Positions 17,924-26,688 are shown, numbered from the stretch's first letter. The stretch: 64,000 nt of DNA from DATEDA01 sp963789885 (GCA_963789885.1 CAWBNB010000047.1:86555-150554), one strand, 5' to 3'. Notes: generated by a model not told the origin, from the sequence alone. Program-made: numbers and translations.

Positions 17924-18907
17924 GTGATGCTCAAGTCCATCGCCGTCGCCGGCCTCGGCGCAATGATCTTCACCGCCAGCGGCGGCGCGCTCGCGCAAGG
18001 CGCGGCGGCGTCGTTCCCGAGCAAGTCGATCACGATCGTCATCCCCGCCACGCCGGGTGGAGCGATCGACCTCACCGCGCGCGTGATCGGTCCGAAGCTC
18101 ACCGACGCGTGGGGCAAGCCGGTCGTCGTCGAGAACAAGGCCGGCGCGACCGGGATCATCGGTACCGAATTCATCGCCAAAGCCACACCCGACGGGCAGA
18201 CGCTCGTGCTGGTGGCGAGCAGCCACGCGATCAACCCGAGCATGTTCAAGAAGCTGCCCTACGACACGGTCAAGAGCTTCGAACCGGTCGTGCTGACGCA
18301 CGTGCTGCCGCTGATGCTGGTGGTGCATCCGTCGCTGCCGGTGAAGAACGTGCAGGAGCTCATCGCCTACGCCAAGGCGAATCCCGGGAAGCTCAGCTTC
18401 GCCTCGAGCGGCCCGGGCGGCGCGCCGCACATGTCGGGCGAGCTGTTCAAGAGCACGGCGGGGCTCGACATGGTCCACGTGCCGTACAAGGGCAGCACCG
18501 CCGCCCACGCCGACCTGCTGGCTGGCCGCACTTCGATGATGTTCGATACGGTTTCCGCCATCAGTCCGCACGTGAAGAGCGGCGCGCTGCGCGCGCTCGC
18601 GGTCACGACCGCCAAGCGCTCCGCGGCGGCGCCGGACGTGCCGACCATGGCCGAGGCCGGGATGAAGGGTTACGAGACGAGCACGTGGGGCGGCATCCTC
18701 GCGCCGGCCGGGACGCCGAAGGACGTGGTCGCCAAGCTGAATGCCGAGATCAACAAGGCGCTCGCCGCGCAGGACGTTCGCCAGCGGATGCTCGACTCCG
18801 GAATCGAACCGGCGGGCGGCACGCCGCAGCAGTTCACTGCGTTCATCCAGTCGGAGATGACGAAGTGGGCGAAGGTCGCGAAGACCGCCGGGATTCAACC
18901 GGAATAG
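17924..18907 (+). CDS. Bug-family periplasmic substrate-binding protein 4
   Basis: TctC/Bug-type receptor of 327 aa with a signal peptide ending GGALAQGAA. It has ITIVIPATPGGAIDLTAR, VVVENKAGATGIIG, SSHAINPSMFKKLPYD and HVPYKGSTAAHADLLAG. Start choice is between GTG 17924 and ATG 17927; GAGGAG upstream serves either. It lies 16 bp after the aldehyde dehydrogenase and 13 bp before the DapA-type gene, so it is in the same transcript. Confidence 0.92.
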   Translation: MMLKSIAVAGLGAMIFTASGGALAQGAAASFPSKSITIVIPATPGGAIDLTARVIGPKLTDAWGKPVVVENKAGATGIIGTEFIAKATPDGQTLVLVASSHAINPSMFKKLPYDTVKSFEPVVLTHVLPLMLVVHPSLPVKNVQELIAYAKANPGKLSFASSGPGGAPHMSGELFKSTAGLDMVHVPYKGSTAAHADLLAGRTSMMFDTVSAISPHVKSGALRALAVTTAKRSAAAPDVPTMAEAGMKGYETSTWGGILAPAGTPKDVVAKLNAEINKALAAQDVRQRMLDSGIEPAGGTPQQFTAFIQSEMTKWAKVAKTAGIQPE

Positions 18908-18920
18908 CCAGGAGAAGCCC

Positions 18921-19832
18921 ATGACGACCATCGACGCAAGACTGAGAACGGCGCTTGCAGGAATCTCCGGGATCCTCGTCACCCCGTTCGACGCCGCGGA
19001 CCGCCTGGCTCCGGCGCGCCTCAAGCCGATCGTGGACCGCGCGGTCGCCGCGGGCGTGCACGCCCTGGTCGCGAACGGCAACACCGGCGAGTTCTACGGC
19101 CTGACGACGAAAGAGGCCGAGACGATGGTTCACGCCGTGGCGGAGCAGACCGCGCGACGATGCGTGTTGATCGGTGGGGTCGGCAGGAGCATCCACGACG
19201 CGTGCACCCTGGCCAAGGCGTCGCACGCCGCCGGCGTCGACGCGCTCATGGTGCATCAGCCGCCGGATCCCTTCGTCTCGCCGCGCGGCGTGGTGAGCTA
19301 CATCCAGCGGATCGCCGACGCAGCCGAAGGGTTGCCGATCATGCTTTACCTGCGCAACGACGGCATCGGCCTGGACGCGATCGAGAAGCTCTGCACCGTT
19401 CCCGGCGTGGCGGGCGTCAAGTGGGCGTGTCCGACGCCGTTGCGGCTCGCCGAGGCGATCCGGCGCTGCAGCCCGGAGATCGTCTGGGTCGACGGCCTCG
19501 CCGAGCCGTGGGCGCCGCCGTTCTTCGCGGTCGGGGCCCGCGGATTCACGTCCGGTCTGATCAACGTGTGGCCCGAGCACTCGGTCGCGATCCATTCGGC
19601 CCTGGAAGCGGGCGACTTCAGCCGCGCGCGGCGCCTGATCGACGTGATGGCGCCGTTCGAAGACCTGCGGGCCGAGGAACAGAACGGCACCAACGTGACC
19701 GTCGTGAAGGCGGCCTTGCAACTGATGGGTGAAGACTGCGGCGCAACGCGCCCCCCATCCGCGTGGCCGCTGACGGAAGCGCAGGTGAAGAAGCTGCAGA
19801 CGCAGATCGCCGGTTGGGGGCTGAAGGGTTAG
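18921..19832 (+). CDS. DapA/NanA family enzyme, probable 2-keto-3-deoxy sugar-acid dehydratase or aldolase
   Basis: Class I aldolase-fold enzyme of the dihydrodipicolinate synthase family, 303 aa. The Schiff-base Lys167 is in GVKWACP, the catalytic Tyr143 in MLYLRN, and the ligand loop is GNTGEFYGLT (residues 53-62) instead of the GTTGE of housekeeping DapA. A GNTGEF/GGTGEF loop is usual in 2-keto-3-deoxy acid dehydratases such as KdgD and L-KDP dehydratase. With the upstream dehydratase and aldehyde dehydrogenase it completes a route to 2-oxoglutarate; an aldolase reaction giving pyruvate plus an aldehyde is the alternative. Confidence 0.87.
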   Translation: MTTIDARLRTALAGISGILVTPFDAADRLAPARLKPIVDRAVAAGVHALVANGNTGEFYGLTTKEAETMVHAVAEQTARRCVLIGGVGRSIHDACTLAKASHAAGVDALMVHQPPDPFVSPRGVVSYIQRIADAAEGLPIMLYLRNDGIGLDAIEKLCTVPGVAGVKWACPTPLRLAEAIRRCSPEIVWVDGLAEPWAPPFFAVGARGFTSGLINVWPEHSVAIHSALEAGDFSRARRLIDVMAPFEDLRAEEQNGTNVTVVKAALQLMGEDCGATRPPSAWPLTEAQVKKLQTQIAGWGLKG

Positions 19833-19838
19833 CCGGCG

Positions 19839-19879
19839 GCGCCCCGCGCCTGGGCGCCGGGCTTCGCGCAGCGGGGCGC
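19839..19879 (+). terminator. Possible hairpin at the end of the sugar-acid operon
   Basis: GCGCCCCGC (19839-19847) can pair with GCGGGGCGC (19871-19879) across a 23-base loop just after the DapA-type gene. There is no T-run, so it is only a candidate pause or processing structure. Confidence 0.3.
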
Positions 19880-19912
19880 GGCCCCCGCGCTGGGTTACAC
19901 TCCCCGGCCGCA

Positions 19913-20683
19913 ATGACCACTAGCCCCTACAACCTGCTCGTCGACGTCGGCAACACGTTCGTGAAGTGGGGCCGCTACCGCGCGGCCGGGGAGGGTGCCG
20001 CGGCGGACAACTGCCTCGAGTCCGGCCACGCGCTCCTCGCCGAGATCCCCGAGCTCGCCGGGGTCTGGCGGAAGCTGCGCACCCCGCACCGCATCGTCAT
20101 CTCCAACGTCGCCGGCACCCGCGCACGCTCGACCATGATCCGCGTACTCGAGGTGTGGCCCGACGCGCCGGCGCCGCTCTGGCTGCACGCGCAGCCCGAG
20201 CAGTGCGGCGTGAAGAACGGCTACCGCAACCCCGAGCAGCTCGGTTCCGACCGCTGGGCTGCAATGATCGGTGCGCGCGCGCTCGCCGGCGGCAAGCCGA
20301 CCCTCGTGGTCGTGTGCGGGACCGCCGCGACGATCGACTTCATCGACGCCGGCGGCGAGTTCACCGGCGGCGTCATCCTCCCCGGCGTCGGCCTGATGAT
20401 CCGCTCGCTGCACGAGGGCACCTCGGCGCTCCCCGACGCCGACGGGCAATTCACCGATCATCCGCAACAGACGGTGGACGCGATCGTGACCGGTTGCCAG
20501 CACGCGCTCGCCGGCGCGGTCGAGCGGCTGTATCACATGCATGCCGCAGCGCAACCGGCCCTCACCTGCCTGCTGTCGGGCGGCGGGGCGAAGGCGCTGG
20601 CGCCGCGCCTCGGCATACCGTTCCGCCTCCACGAGAACCTCGTCCTCGAGGGCTTGCACCGCATCGCGCGGACGCTCGACTAG
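19913..20683 (+). CDS. coaX: Type III pantothenate kinase
   Basis: First enzyme of coenzyme A synthesis: phosphorylates pantothenate. The ATG at 19913 gives the normal N-terminus LLVDVGNTFVKWG with the ATP-binding Asp11; longer readings upstream lack homology. Other motifs are GSDRWAAMIGAR, VVVCGTAATIDFID and GGVILPGVGLMIRSL. Length 256 aa fits CoaX. It lies 49 bp before birA, a common pairing in betaproteobacteria. Confidence 0.94.
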   Translation: MTTSPYNLLVDVGNTFVKWGRYRAAGEGAAADNCLESGHALLAEIPELAGVWRKLRTPHRIVISNVAGTRARSTMIRVLEVWPDAPAPLWLHAQPEQCGVKNGYRNPEQLGSDRWAAMIGARALAGGKPTLVVVCGTAATIDFIDAGGEFTGGVILPGVGLMIRSLHEGTSALPDADGQFTDHPQQTVDAIVTGCQHALAGAVERLYHMHAAAQPALTCLLSGGGAKALAPRLGIPFRLHENLVLEGLHRIARTLD

Positions 20684-20732
20684 CGCACGCGGCGGGCCCT
20701 GCCCGCTGTGCTAGCATCGCCCGTCGTTCCCC

Positions 20733-21716
20733 TTGTCACTTCCGAACCCGGTGCGCAGCTCGAGCTTCGCCGTTCTCAAGGCGCTTGCCGACGGCCGGCT
20801 CCGCTCGGGACCCGCGCTCGCGGCCGCGCTCGGTCTCGCGCGCGCGGACGTGTCGCAGGCGGTGCGCGAGCTGCGGGCGAACGGGCTCGCCGTCCGCGCC
20901 GTCCGGGCACAGGGCTATCGTCTCGCCGAACCGTTCGATGCGCTCGATGCCGCGGCGATCGCGAACGCGCTCGGACCGCACCCGACGATCCGGCTGGAAG
21001 TGCTCGATGAATGCCCGTCGACCAACGCGTGGCTCGCGGCACGCGCGGCGGCCGGCGCGCCCTCCGGGACGGCGATCGTGTGCGAGCTTCAAAGCGCCGG
21101 ACGCGGACGCCGGGGCGCGAGCTGGCACTCGGGCCTCGGCGACAGCGTGACCCTGTCCATACTGTGGCGTTTCGAGCGCGGGACGGCGGGCCTGAGCGGA
21201 CTGCCGCTCGCGATCGGCGTCGCCTGTGCGCGCGCGCTCGAATCCCTCGGCGCCGGCGGCGTCGGCCTGAAGTGGCCGAACGACATCGTGCGCGGGGACG
21301 GCAAGCTCGGCGGCATCCTGGTCGAGGTCTCCGCCGACGGGAGTCGGGCCGCCGCGGCCGTCATCGGCGTGGGGATCAACGTGCGGGCGCCCGCCGCGGC
21401 GAAGCGCGCGGTCGAGCGGCCGGTCGCCGACCTCGGCGGCGCGATCGCCTCGCGCAACGCGCTCGCCGCGCGGCTCGCCGTCGAGATCGCCACGGCGGCC
21501 GCGGTGTTCGAACGCGAAGGATTCGGGGCGTTCCGCGACGATTGGCTGCGCCGCCACGCCTGGCACGGCCGGCAGGTGCGGGTGCACGCACCGTCGCACC
21601 GGACGGTCGACGGCGTCGCGGCGGGCGTGGCCGACGACGGCGCGCTGATCGTCGAGACGCCGCGCGGGCCCGAGCGCTTCCACGCCGCGGAAGTGAGTCT
21701 CAAGCTCGCGGCATGA
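20733..21716 (+). CDS. birA: Biotin--[acetyl-CoA-carboxylase] ligase
   Basis: Attaches biotin to the carboxylase carrier protein and may repress biotin genes. An N-terminal winged helix (RLRSGPALAAALGLARADVSQAVREL) suggests that repressor function is possible. The catalytic part shows STNAW, the biotinyl-AMP loop AGRGRRGASWHSG, LKWPNDIVRGDGKLGGILVE and IGVGINVRAP. No ATG is available; TTG at 20733 or GTG at 20751 are the starts, which points to weak translation. Its stop overlaps the next ATG (ATGA). Confidence 0.92.
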   Translation: MSLPNPVRSSSFAVLKALADGRLRSGPALAAALGLARADVSQAVRELRANGLAVRAVRAQGYRLAEPFDALDAAAIANALGPHPTIRLEVLDECPSTNAWLAARAAAGAPSGTAIVCELQSAGRGRRGASWHSGLGDSVTLSILWRFERGTAGLSGLPLAIGVACARALESLGAGGVGLKWPNDIVRGDGKLGGILVEVSADGSRAAAAVIGVGINVRAPAAAKRAVERPVADLGGAIASRNALAARLAVEIATAAAVFEREGFGAFRDDWLRRHAWHGRQVRVHAPSHRTVDGVAAGVADDGALIVETPRGPERFHAAEVSLKLAA

Positions 21717-22348
21717 GGATCGCGTTCTTCGTGCTCCTCTTTGCGAACGCGGCATTCTTCGCGTACCGGTTCTACGTGACGCAGTACGCGACGCCGGCAG
21801 GCGACCCGCTCGGCCAGCAGATCCAGCCCGAGCGGATCCGGATCGTCCAGCCCGAGGAGCTCGCAAAGCTCGCTTCGCGCCGGAGCGTGGCCTGCGTCGA
21901 GCTCGGGCCGGTCGCGGTCGCGGACGCGGCGCGCGCCGAGGAAGCGGCCGGGGGCCTGGCGGGCGGGCTCAAGGTCTCGCAGCGCCGCGTCGACGACGCG
22001 ACCCGCTGGTGGGTGTACATTCCGCCGCTCCCGACGCGCGCGGCGGCCAACCAGCGCGTCGCCGAGCTGAAGAGGCAGGGCGTCGACGACTCGTCCCTGA
22101 TCAACGACGATCCGGTCTGGCGCAACGCGATCTCGCTCGGGGTGTTCAGCTCGGAGGACGCGGCGAGCCGCCGGATCGACGACCTGAAGCGGCGCGGCGT
22201 GCGCGGCATGCAGGCGGCGCCACGCGAAGGGCGGGGCGCGCGCGTGTACGTGCAGCTCCGCGACGCACCCGAGCCGGTGCGCCTGCGGTTCGTCGACCTG
22301 AAGGAGGGGTTCCCGGGGGCCGATGTCCGCGAGTGCCCGGGGGGTTGA
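21713..22348 (+). CDS. Membrane-anchored SPOR-like protein
   Basis: 211-residue protein with an N-terminal membrane anchor (IAFFVLLFANAAFFAYRFYV) followed by a linker and a C-terminal region with SPOR-like repeats (RWWVYIPPLPTRAAANQRVAEL, ISLGVFSSEDAASRRIDDLK). SPOR domains bind denuded peptidoglycan at division septa. Its ATG overlaps the birA stop by 4 bases. In betaproteobacteria a SPOR protein next to birA/coaX is common. The SPOR call rests on general pattern. Confidence 0.75.
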   Translation: MRIAFFVLLFANAAFFAYRFYVTQYATPAGDPLGQQIQPERIRIVQPEELAKLASRRSVACVELGPVAVADAARAEEAAGGLAGGLKVSQRRVDDATRWWVYIPPLPTRAAANQRVAELKRQGVDDSSLINDDPVWRNAISLGVFSSEDAASRRIDDLKRRGVRGMQAAPREGRGARVYVQLRDAPEPVRLRFVDLKEGFPGADVRECPGG

Positions 22349-22379
22349 ACGCCCAAGAAACGGAACAGAAACGGAGCCC

Positions 22380-22995
22380 ATGTACGTACCACCCCACAAC
22401 CGCAACGACGACCGGCCGACGCTGGTCGCCTTCATGCGCGCGCATTCGTTCGCGTCGCTGGTCACGCACGGCGAGCGGGGTCTGCGCGCCACGCACCTGC
22501 CGGTCGTCGTGGAAGAGGAAGGCGACCGGGTGCGGCTGCTCGCGCACGTCGCGCGCGCGAACCCGCAGTGGCGCGACTTCGCGGACGGCCGCGAGGCGAT
22601 GACGATCTTCGCCGAGCCGCACGCCTACGTGTCGCCGCGGCACTACGAGCGCGCGGAGTCGGTGCCGACCTGGAACTACGCCGCGGTCCATGCCTACGGC
22701 GTGCCGCGGATCGTCGAGGATCGCGACGAGAAGCACGCGCAGCAGTCGAAGCTGATCGCCATGCACGACGCCGAGTACGGCGCGCGTTTCCCGGACCTCC
22801 CGCGCGAGTACGTGGACCGGATGCTCGGCGCGATCGTCGCGTTCGCGCGTCGACGTCACCCGGCTCGACGCGCGCTTCAAGCTGTCGCAGGAGAAGCTCC
22901 CGGTCGAGCGCGAGCGGATCATCGCCGAGCTCGACGGTTCCGGCGACAGCTGGGCGGTCGAGACCGCCGAGCTGATGCGCAAGTACCACCGGTGA
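22380..22995 (+). pseudogene. PaiB family FMN-binding protein, interrupted by a one-base frameshift
   Basis: Reads as PaiB (FMN-binding negative transcriptional regulator) from ATG 22380 (MYVPPHNRNDDRPTLVAF, ... VPTWNYAAVHAYGVPRIVED, ... MLGAIVAF). Around 22842-22846 the homology continues one base later as RVDVTRLDARFKLSQEK and ends at TGA 22993-22995. One surplus base therefore breaks the frame; removing it gives 204 aa, the normal length. Unrepaired, the first frame runs on into the next gene and yields a false PaiB-GNAT fusion. A sequencing or assembly error is more likely than decay, since both halves are well conserved. Confidence 0.85.
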
Positions 22996-23477
22996 CGAGC
23001 GAGCTCACAGCGCCCTACGCGATCGTCGACGCGACGAACCCGCCGCGGCTCGACGACGTCCGGCGGCTCTTCCGCGACTACGCGGAGTGGATCGGGGTCG
23101 ACCTCGCCTTCCAGGACTTCGAGCAGGAGCTCGCGACCCTGCCGGGCAAGTACGCGGCGCCCGAGGGGCGCCTGCTGCTCCTCGTTCGCGGCGCAGAGGC
23201 GGTGGGCTGCATCGCGCTGCGGCGATTCGACAAGACATCGGGCGAGGTGAAGCGCCTCTACGTGCGGCCGGCCGAGCGCGGGCGCGGACTCGGCAAGGCG
23301 CTCGCGGCGGCGATCGTCGAGGCCGCGCGCACGATCGGCTACCGCCGCCTCATGCTCGACACCCTCGAGCCGATGGTCGAGGCGCGCGAGCTCTATCGCT
23401 CGTTCGGCTTCAGCGAGATCCCCGCGTACTACAGCAACCCGCTGCCGGGCGCGATCTACATGGAGCTGAAGCTCTGA
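22992..23477 (+). CDS. GNAT family N-acetyltransferase
   Basis: 161-residue acetyltransferase starting at GTG 22992, which overlaps the PaiB stop (GTGA). It has the acetyl-CoA motif KRLYVRPAERGRGLGKALA and the C-terminal ELYRSFGFSEIPAYY. Substrate unknown. The overlap with the PaiB-like gene points to translational coupling; PaiA/PaiB pairs in Bacillus also combine a GNAT and a PaiB protein, which may be meaningful or coincidental. Confidence 0.88.
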   Translation: MTSELTAPYAIVDATNPPRLDDVRRLFRDYAEWIGVDLAFQDFEQELATLPGKYAAPEGRLLLLVRGAEAVGCIALRRFDKTSGEVKRLYVRPAERGRGLGKALAAAIVEAARTIGYRRLMLDTLEPMVEARELYRSFGFSEIPAYYSNPLPGAIYMELKL

Positions 23478-23539
23478 TTCGTCGCTGACCAGACCGCTGC
23501 AAGCCTGGGGGAGCCGGAGAAGCGCTGACGGCGCGCCGC

Positions 23540-24025
23540 TCAGCCGCCGCGGATCCGCGCGAGGAGCGCGGTCGTCGAGCGCTCGTGCTCGAACGGGATC
23601 GAGTAAACGGCGCCGCCCCAGCTCCGCACTTCGGGCGCGCCGACGATCGCATCGGGTTTCCAGTCCCCGCCCTTGACGAGCACGCCCGGCCGGCACGCGA
23701 GGATCAGCGCGAGCGGCGTGTCCTCGTCGAACGGCGTCACCAGGCTCACCGACTCGAGCGCCGCGAGCACCGCCATCCGGTCCTCGAGCGCGTTGACCGG
23801 CCGGTCGTCGCCCTTGCCGAGGCGCTTCGCCGACGCGTCGGAGTTGACGCCGACGACGAGGCTTGCGCCCAGCGCGCGCGCCTGCGCGAGGTAGGTGACA
23901 TGGCCGCGGTGGAGGACGTCGAAAACGCCATTGGTGAAGACAAGCGGCCGCGCGAGCTTCTTCAACCGCGCCGCGAGACCGGCCCGCGGGCAGATCTTCA
24001 GTTCGAACGCCGGCGCGCGGCTCAC
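23540..24025 (-). CDS. rfaE2: D-glycero-beta-D-manno-heptose 1-phosphate adenylyltransferase (stand-alone HldE C-domain)
   Basis: Forms ADP-heptose for the lipopolysaccharide inner core. A GTG start at 24025 overlaps the stop of the upstream GST gene (GTGA). The 161-residue product has the nucleotidyltransferase signature VFTNGVFDVLHRGHVTYL (HxGH at residues 39-42), VVGVNSDASAKRLGKG, RPVNALEDRMAVLAAL and VLVKGGDWKPDAIVGA. The kinase half of HldE is encoded elsewhere. waaF at 41-42 kb acts later in the same pathway. Confidence 0.93.
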   Translation of the reverse strand: MSRAPAFELKICPRAGLAARLKKLARPLVFTNGVFDVLHRGHVTYLAQARALGASLVVGVNSDASAKRLGKGDDRPVNALEDRMAVLAALESVSLVTPFDEDTPLALILACRPGVLVKGGDWKPDAIVGAPEVRSWGGAVYSIPFEHERSTTALLARIRGG

Positions 24026-24666
24026 TTCCAGTTTGCCGGCCAGGTCTTCGCGTAGAAGGGCAGGGCCTCGACGCGCGCCATCCACGCGAGGACCCGCTCC
24101 GGAATCCGCTCGCGCAAGGCGAGGTCGGGCTTCCTCTTCTCGCAGCGGAGCGAGATCGCGACCATCGGGTAGAGCGTGAAATCGGCAGCCGACAGGGGAC
24201 CGGCGAGATAGTCGCCGTCCCGCGGCCCGGCCCAGCGCTCCAGCTCGGCGGCGACTTCGTCGCGCGCGGTCGTGATGCGCTCCGGGTCCCACTCCTCGCG
24301 CTTCGCGAAGAGCACGCGCTGCAGCAGGCGGTTCATCGGCGGGACGAAGTAGTTGTCGGCTTCGCAGACGAGCCGCCGTACGAGCGCCCGGTCGCGCGCC
24401 GCGCCGGGAAAGAGCGGATTGCCGGAGTCCGGGTACGCGTCCTCGAGGTACTCGAGGATCGCCGCGGACTCGTACAGGCGCACGTCCCCGTCGACGATCG
24501 CCGGCACTTTGCCGCGCGGGTTGACCGCCACGAACTCCGGCTTCTTCAGGTCGCCGTCGGCGAACGACAGGACCTTGCGGTCGTAGGGCGCCGCTTTGTG
24601 CTCGAGCGCGAACCACACGCGCCAGGCGTAGGGCGAGCCCGCGCCGTAGTAGAAGGTGAGTGCCAA
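24022..24666 (-). CDS. Glutathione S-transferase family protein
   Basis: 214-residue GST with an N-terminal thioredoxin-like domain (LTFYYGAGSPYAWRVW, NPRGKVPAIV, LYESAAILEYLEDAYP) and an all-helical C-terminal domain (GPLSAADFTLYPMVAI). The catalytic position near the N-terminus holds Tyr/Ser candidates (YYGAGS). It is coupled by a 4-base overlap with the downstream adenylyltransferase gene; no functional link is evident. Confidence 0.9.
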   Translation of the reverse strand: MALTFYYGAGSPYAWRVWFALEHKAAPYDRKVLSFADGDLKKPEFVAVNPRGKVPAIVDGDVRLYESAAILEYLEDAYPDSGNPLFPGAARDRALVRRLVCEADNYFVPPMNRLLQRVLFAKREEWDPERITTARDEVAAELERWAGPRDGDYLAGPLSAADFTLYPMVAISLRCEKRKPDLALRERIPERVLAWMARVEALPFYAKTWPANWK

Positions 24667-24779
24667 ACGCCATCCTCCGCCGAAGGGGCGCGGTCAGTTT
24701 AGCGTCATTCCGGTGGACGCCGGAACCCTGTTTCGGTCACCATATGTCCGCACGGCGTGTGAAGCGAAGGATCCTGGAG

Positions 24780-25358
24780 ATGAAGACGAGCAACCTGTTC
24801 GGGCGTCTTGCGTTGAGTGTCGTTCTCGGCGGCGCCGTGACCGGCGCATTCGCCGCCGAGCCCACCGGCGGCGGCGCGGCCTGCCCGCCGCTCCTCGACC
24901 GCAAGGTGCTGAATCTGCAGGATGAAGCGGTGCCGCTGTGCCAGTTCCAGGGCAAGGTGCTCCTGGTCGTGAACACCGCGAGCCGGTGCGGCTATACGCC
25001 CCAGTACGAGGGGCTGGAGAAGCTCTACCGGCGCTATCGCGATCGCGGGCTCGTCGTGCTCGGTTTTCCGGCCAACGACTTCGGCGGACAGGAGCCGGGA
25101 TCGAACAAGCAGATCGCCGATTTCTGCCAGGTGAATTACGGCGTGAGCTTCCCGGTGTTCGCGAAGACGGCGGTGGTCGGGGCGAACGCCAACCCGGTGT
25201 TCCGCGACCTCGCGGCCAAGACCGGATCGGCCCCGCGCTGGAACTTCCACAAGTACCTGGTCGATCGCGACGGCGTGCCGGTGGCCTCGTTCGCCACCCA
25301 GGTCGAGCCGCTCGACCCGAAGCTCACCCGCGAGATCGAGCGCTTGCTCGGGCGCTAG
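24780..25358 (+). CDS. Glutathione peroxidase family protein, exported
   Basis: Thiol peroxidase of the GPx family, 192 aa from ATG 24780. A signal peptide (LFGRLALSVVLGGAVTGAFA) indicates a periplasmic location. The peroxidatic Cys70 is in NTASRCGYTPQY; FPANDFGGQEPGSNKQI and the RWNFHKYLVDRDG tetrad motif are present. Bacterial Cys-GPx enzymes usually use thioredoxin-like donors. It stands alone, divergent from the GST. Confidence 0.93.
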   Translation: MKTSNLFGRLALSVVLGGAVTGAFAAEPTGGGAACPPLLDRKVLNLQDEAVPLCQFQGKVLLVVNTASRCGYTPQYEGLEKLYRRYRDRGLVVLGFPANDFGGQEPGSNKQIADFCQVNYGVSFPVFAKTAVVGANANPVFRDLAAKTGSAPRWNFHKYLVDRDGVPVASFATQVEPLDPKLTREIERLLGR

Positions 25359-25379
25359 CGCCCGCCGGCGCCCCGGGCA

Positions 25380-26018
25380 TCACTTCTTCTCCGGTTCGGC
25401 CACCGGCTTCGGCGCCGCCGGCGGCGGGTCGGGGATGTACTCGAACACCCGCACGACCCGCTTCACGCCGCTCACGTGGCGCGCGATGTTGGTCGCGTCC
25501 TCGGCTTCCTTGCGCGTCACGAGACCGAGCAGGTAGACGGTACCGTTCTCGGTGACGACCTTGACCTGCAGCGGGTTGAACTTCTGCTCGCTGACGAAGC
25601 GCGTTTTCACCACGCTCGTGAGGTAGGCGTCGTTCGAGCGCGAGCTGAGCGGCGCCAGCGGGCCGATCGTGATGTCGTTCACGACGTCCCGCACGCCAGT
25701 CGCGCCGGCGGCGAGTTTGCCGACCTCCTGCTTCAGCGCCTCGGTGGTCGTCTCGCCGGTGAGGAGGACCAGCTTGTTGTAGCTCACGATGTTCACGTGC
25801 CCCTGGTCGAGGATCTTCTCGCCGATCCATTTCGAGGCCGTGAGCTCGATCCGATCGTCCGCGAGCTGGGTCTCGGCGCTGCGACGGTCGGCAGCCACGG
25901 CGACGCCGCCCACGGCGGCGCCGACCACGACCGGCGCGCAACCGGAGAGCAGGAACGACGCAGCGAGCACCAGCGGCGGGGACGAGAGCGAGGGCGAGTC
26001 GGACCATGCAGGGATCAC
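25380..26018 (-). CDS. dolP: BON-domain outer-membrane lipoprotein, DolP (YraP) type
   Basis: Lipoprotein supporting outer-membrane integrity; E. coli DolP associates with BamA. Two BON domains are visible (about ILDQGHVNIVSYNKLVLLTG and VVKTRFVSEQKF ... NGTVYLLGLVTRKEA). The lipobox is FLLSGC. The open frame starts with GTG 26018, overlapping the diaA stop, but that N-terminus (IPAWSDSPS) lacks the positive charge of a signal peptide. An ATG at 26007 in the next frame gives MVRLALALVP, and removing one C of a CCCC run would join it to LVLAASFLLSGC, a perfect lipoprotein signal. A one-base error is therefore suspected. The gene order rsmI/lpoA-yraN-diaA-dolP matches E. coli. Confidence 0.85.
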   Translation of the reverse strand: MIPAWSDSPSLSSPPLVLAASFLLSGCAPVVVGAAVGGVAVAADRRSAETQLADDRIELTASKWIGEKILDQGHVNIVSYNKLVLLTGETTTEALKQEVGKLAAGATGVRDVVNDITIGPLAPLSSRSNDAYLTSVVKTRFVSEQKFNPLQVKVVTENGTVYLLGLVTRKEAEDATNIARHVSGVKRVVRVFEYIPDPPPAAPKPVAEPEKK

Positions 26019-26612
26019 TCCGTTCCGAGGAGAAGGCAATCGATGCCGTCGCACAGGCAGTGCAGCGTCAGGAGGTGGACCTCCTGGATGCGGGCGGTGA
26101 CCGTGTGCGGGACACACATGTGGACGTCGGCTGGCGCCGAGGTGCTTGCCGATCTCGCCGCCGCCCTTGCCGGTGAGCGCGACCACCTTCATGTCGCGCT
26201 CGTGCGCGGCGCGGACCGCGGCGACGACGTTGGGCGAGTTGCCGCTGGTGGAGATCGCGAGCAGTACGTCGCCGGGCTGGCCGAGCGCGAGCACCTGCTT
26301 CGAGAACACCTGGTTGTAGTCGTAATCGTTCGCGATCGACGTGAGCGTGGAGGTGTCGGTCGTGAGCGCCATCGCCGCGAGGCCGGGGCGCTCGCGCTCG
26401 AAGCGGTTGAGGAGCTCGGCGGCGAAGTGCTGGGAGTCGGCGGCCGAGCCGCCGTTGCCGCAGGCGAGGATCTTGCCGTTCGCGAGGAGCGACGCGACCA
26501 TCAGCTCGGTCGCGCGAACGATCGGTTGCGCGAGCGCCTCGACCGCAGCGAGCTTCGTCTGCGCGCTGTCCGAGAAGTGACGGCTGACCCGGGCGACCAG
26601 ATCAATCGACAT
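26015..26612 (-). pseudogene. diaA: SIS-domain protein DiaA/GmhA, interrupted by a one-base frameshift
   Basis: SIS-domain protein. The same fold serves phosphoheptose isomerase (GmhA) and the DnaA-associated initiator DiaA. From ATG 26612 it reads MSIDLVARVSRHFSDS, KILACGNGGSAADSQHFAAE, DVLLAISTSGNSPNVV and VALTGKGGGEIGKHL. Near 26128-26133 the frame must advance one base to continue DVHMCVPHTVTARIQEVH and LLTLHCLCDGIDCLLLGTE, ending at 26015. Corrected length is 198 aa. Position between yraN and dolP favours DiaA; sequence alone does not exclude GmhA. Complete conservation past the break suggests a sequence error. Confidence 0.82.
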
Positions 26613-26688
26613 CGTCGATCGACATCTCCTTCTTAGCGTCGGGCCGCAGCGACAACGCGCCGATGGACGGCCCGCCCGGGACGGTAGT

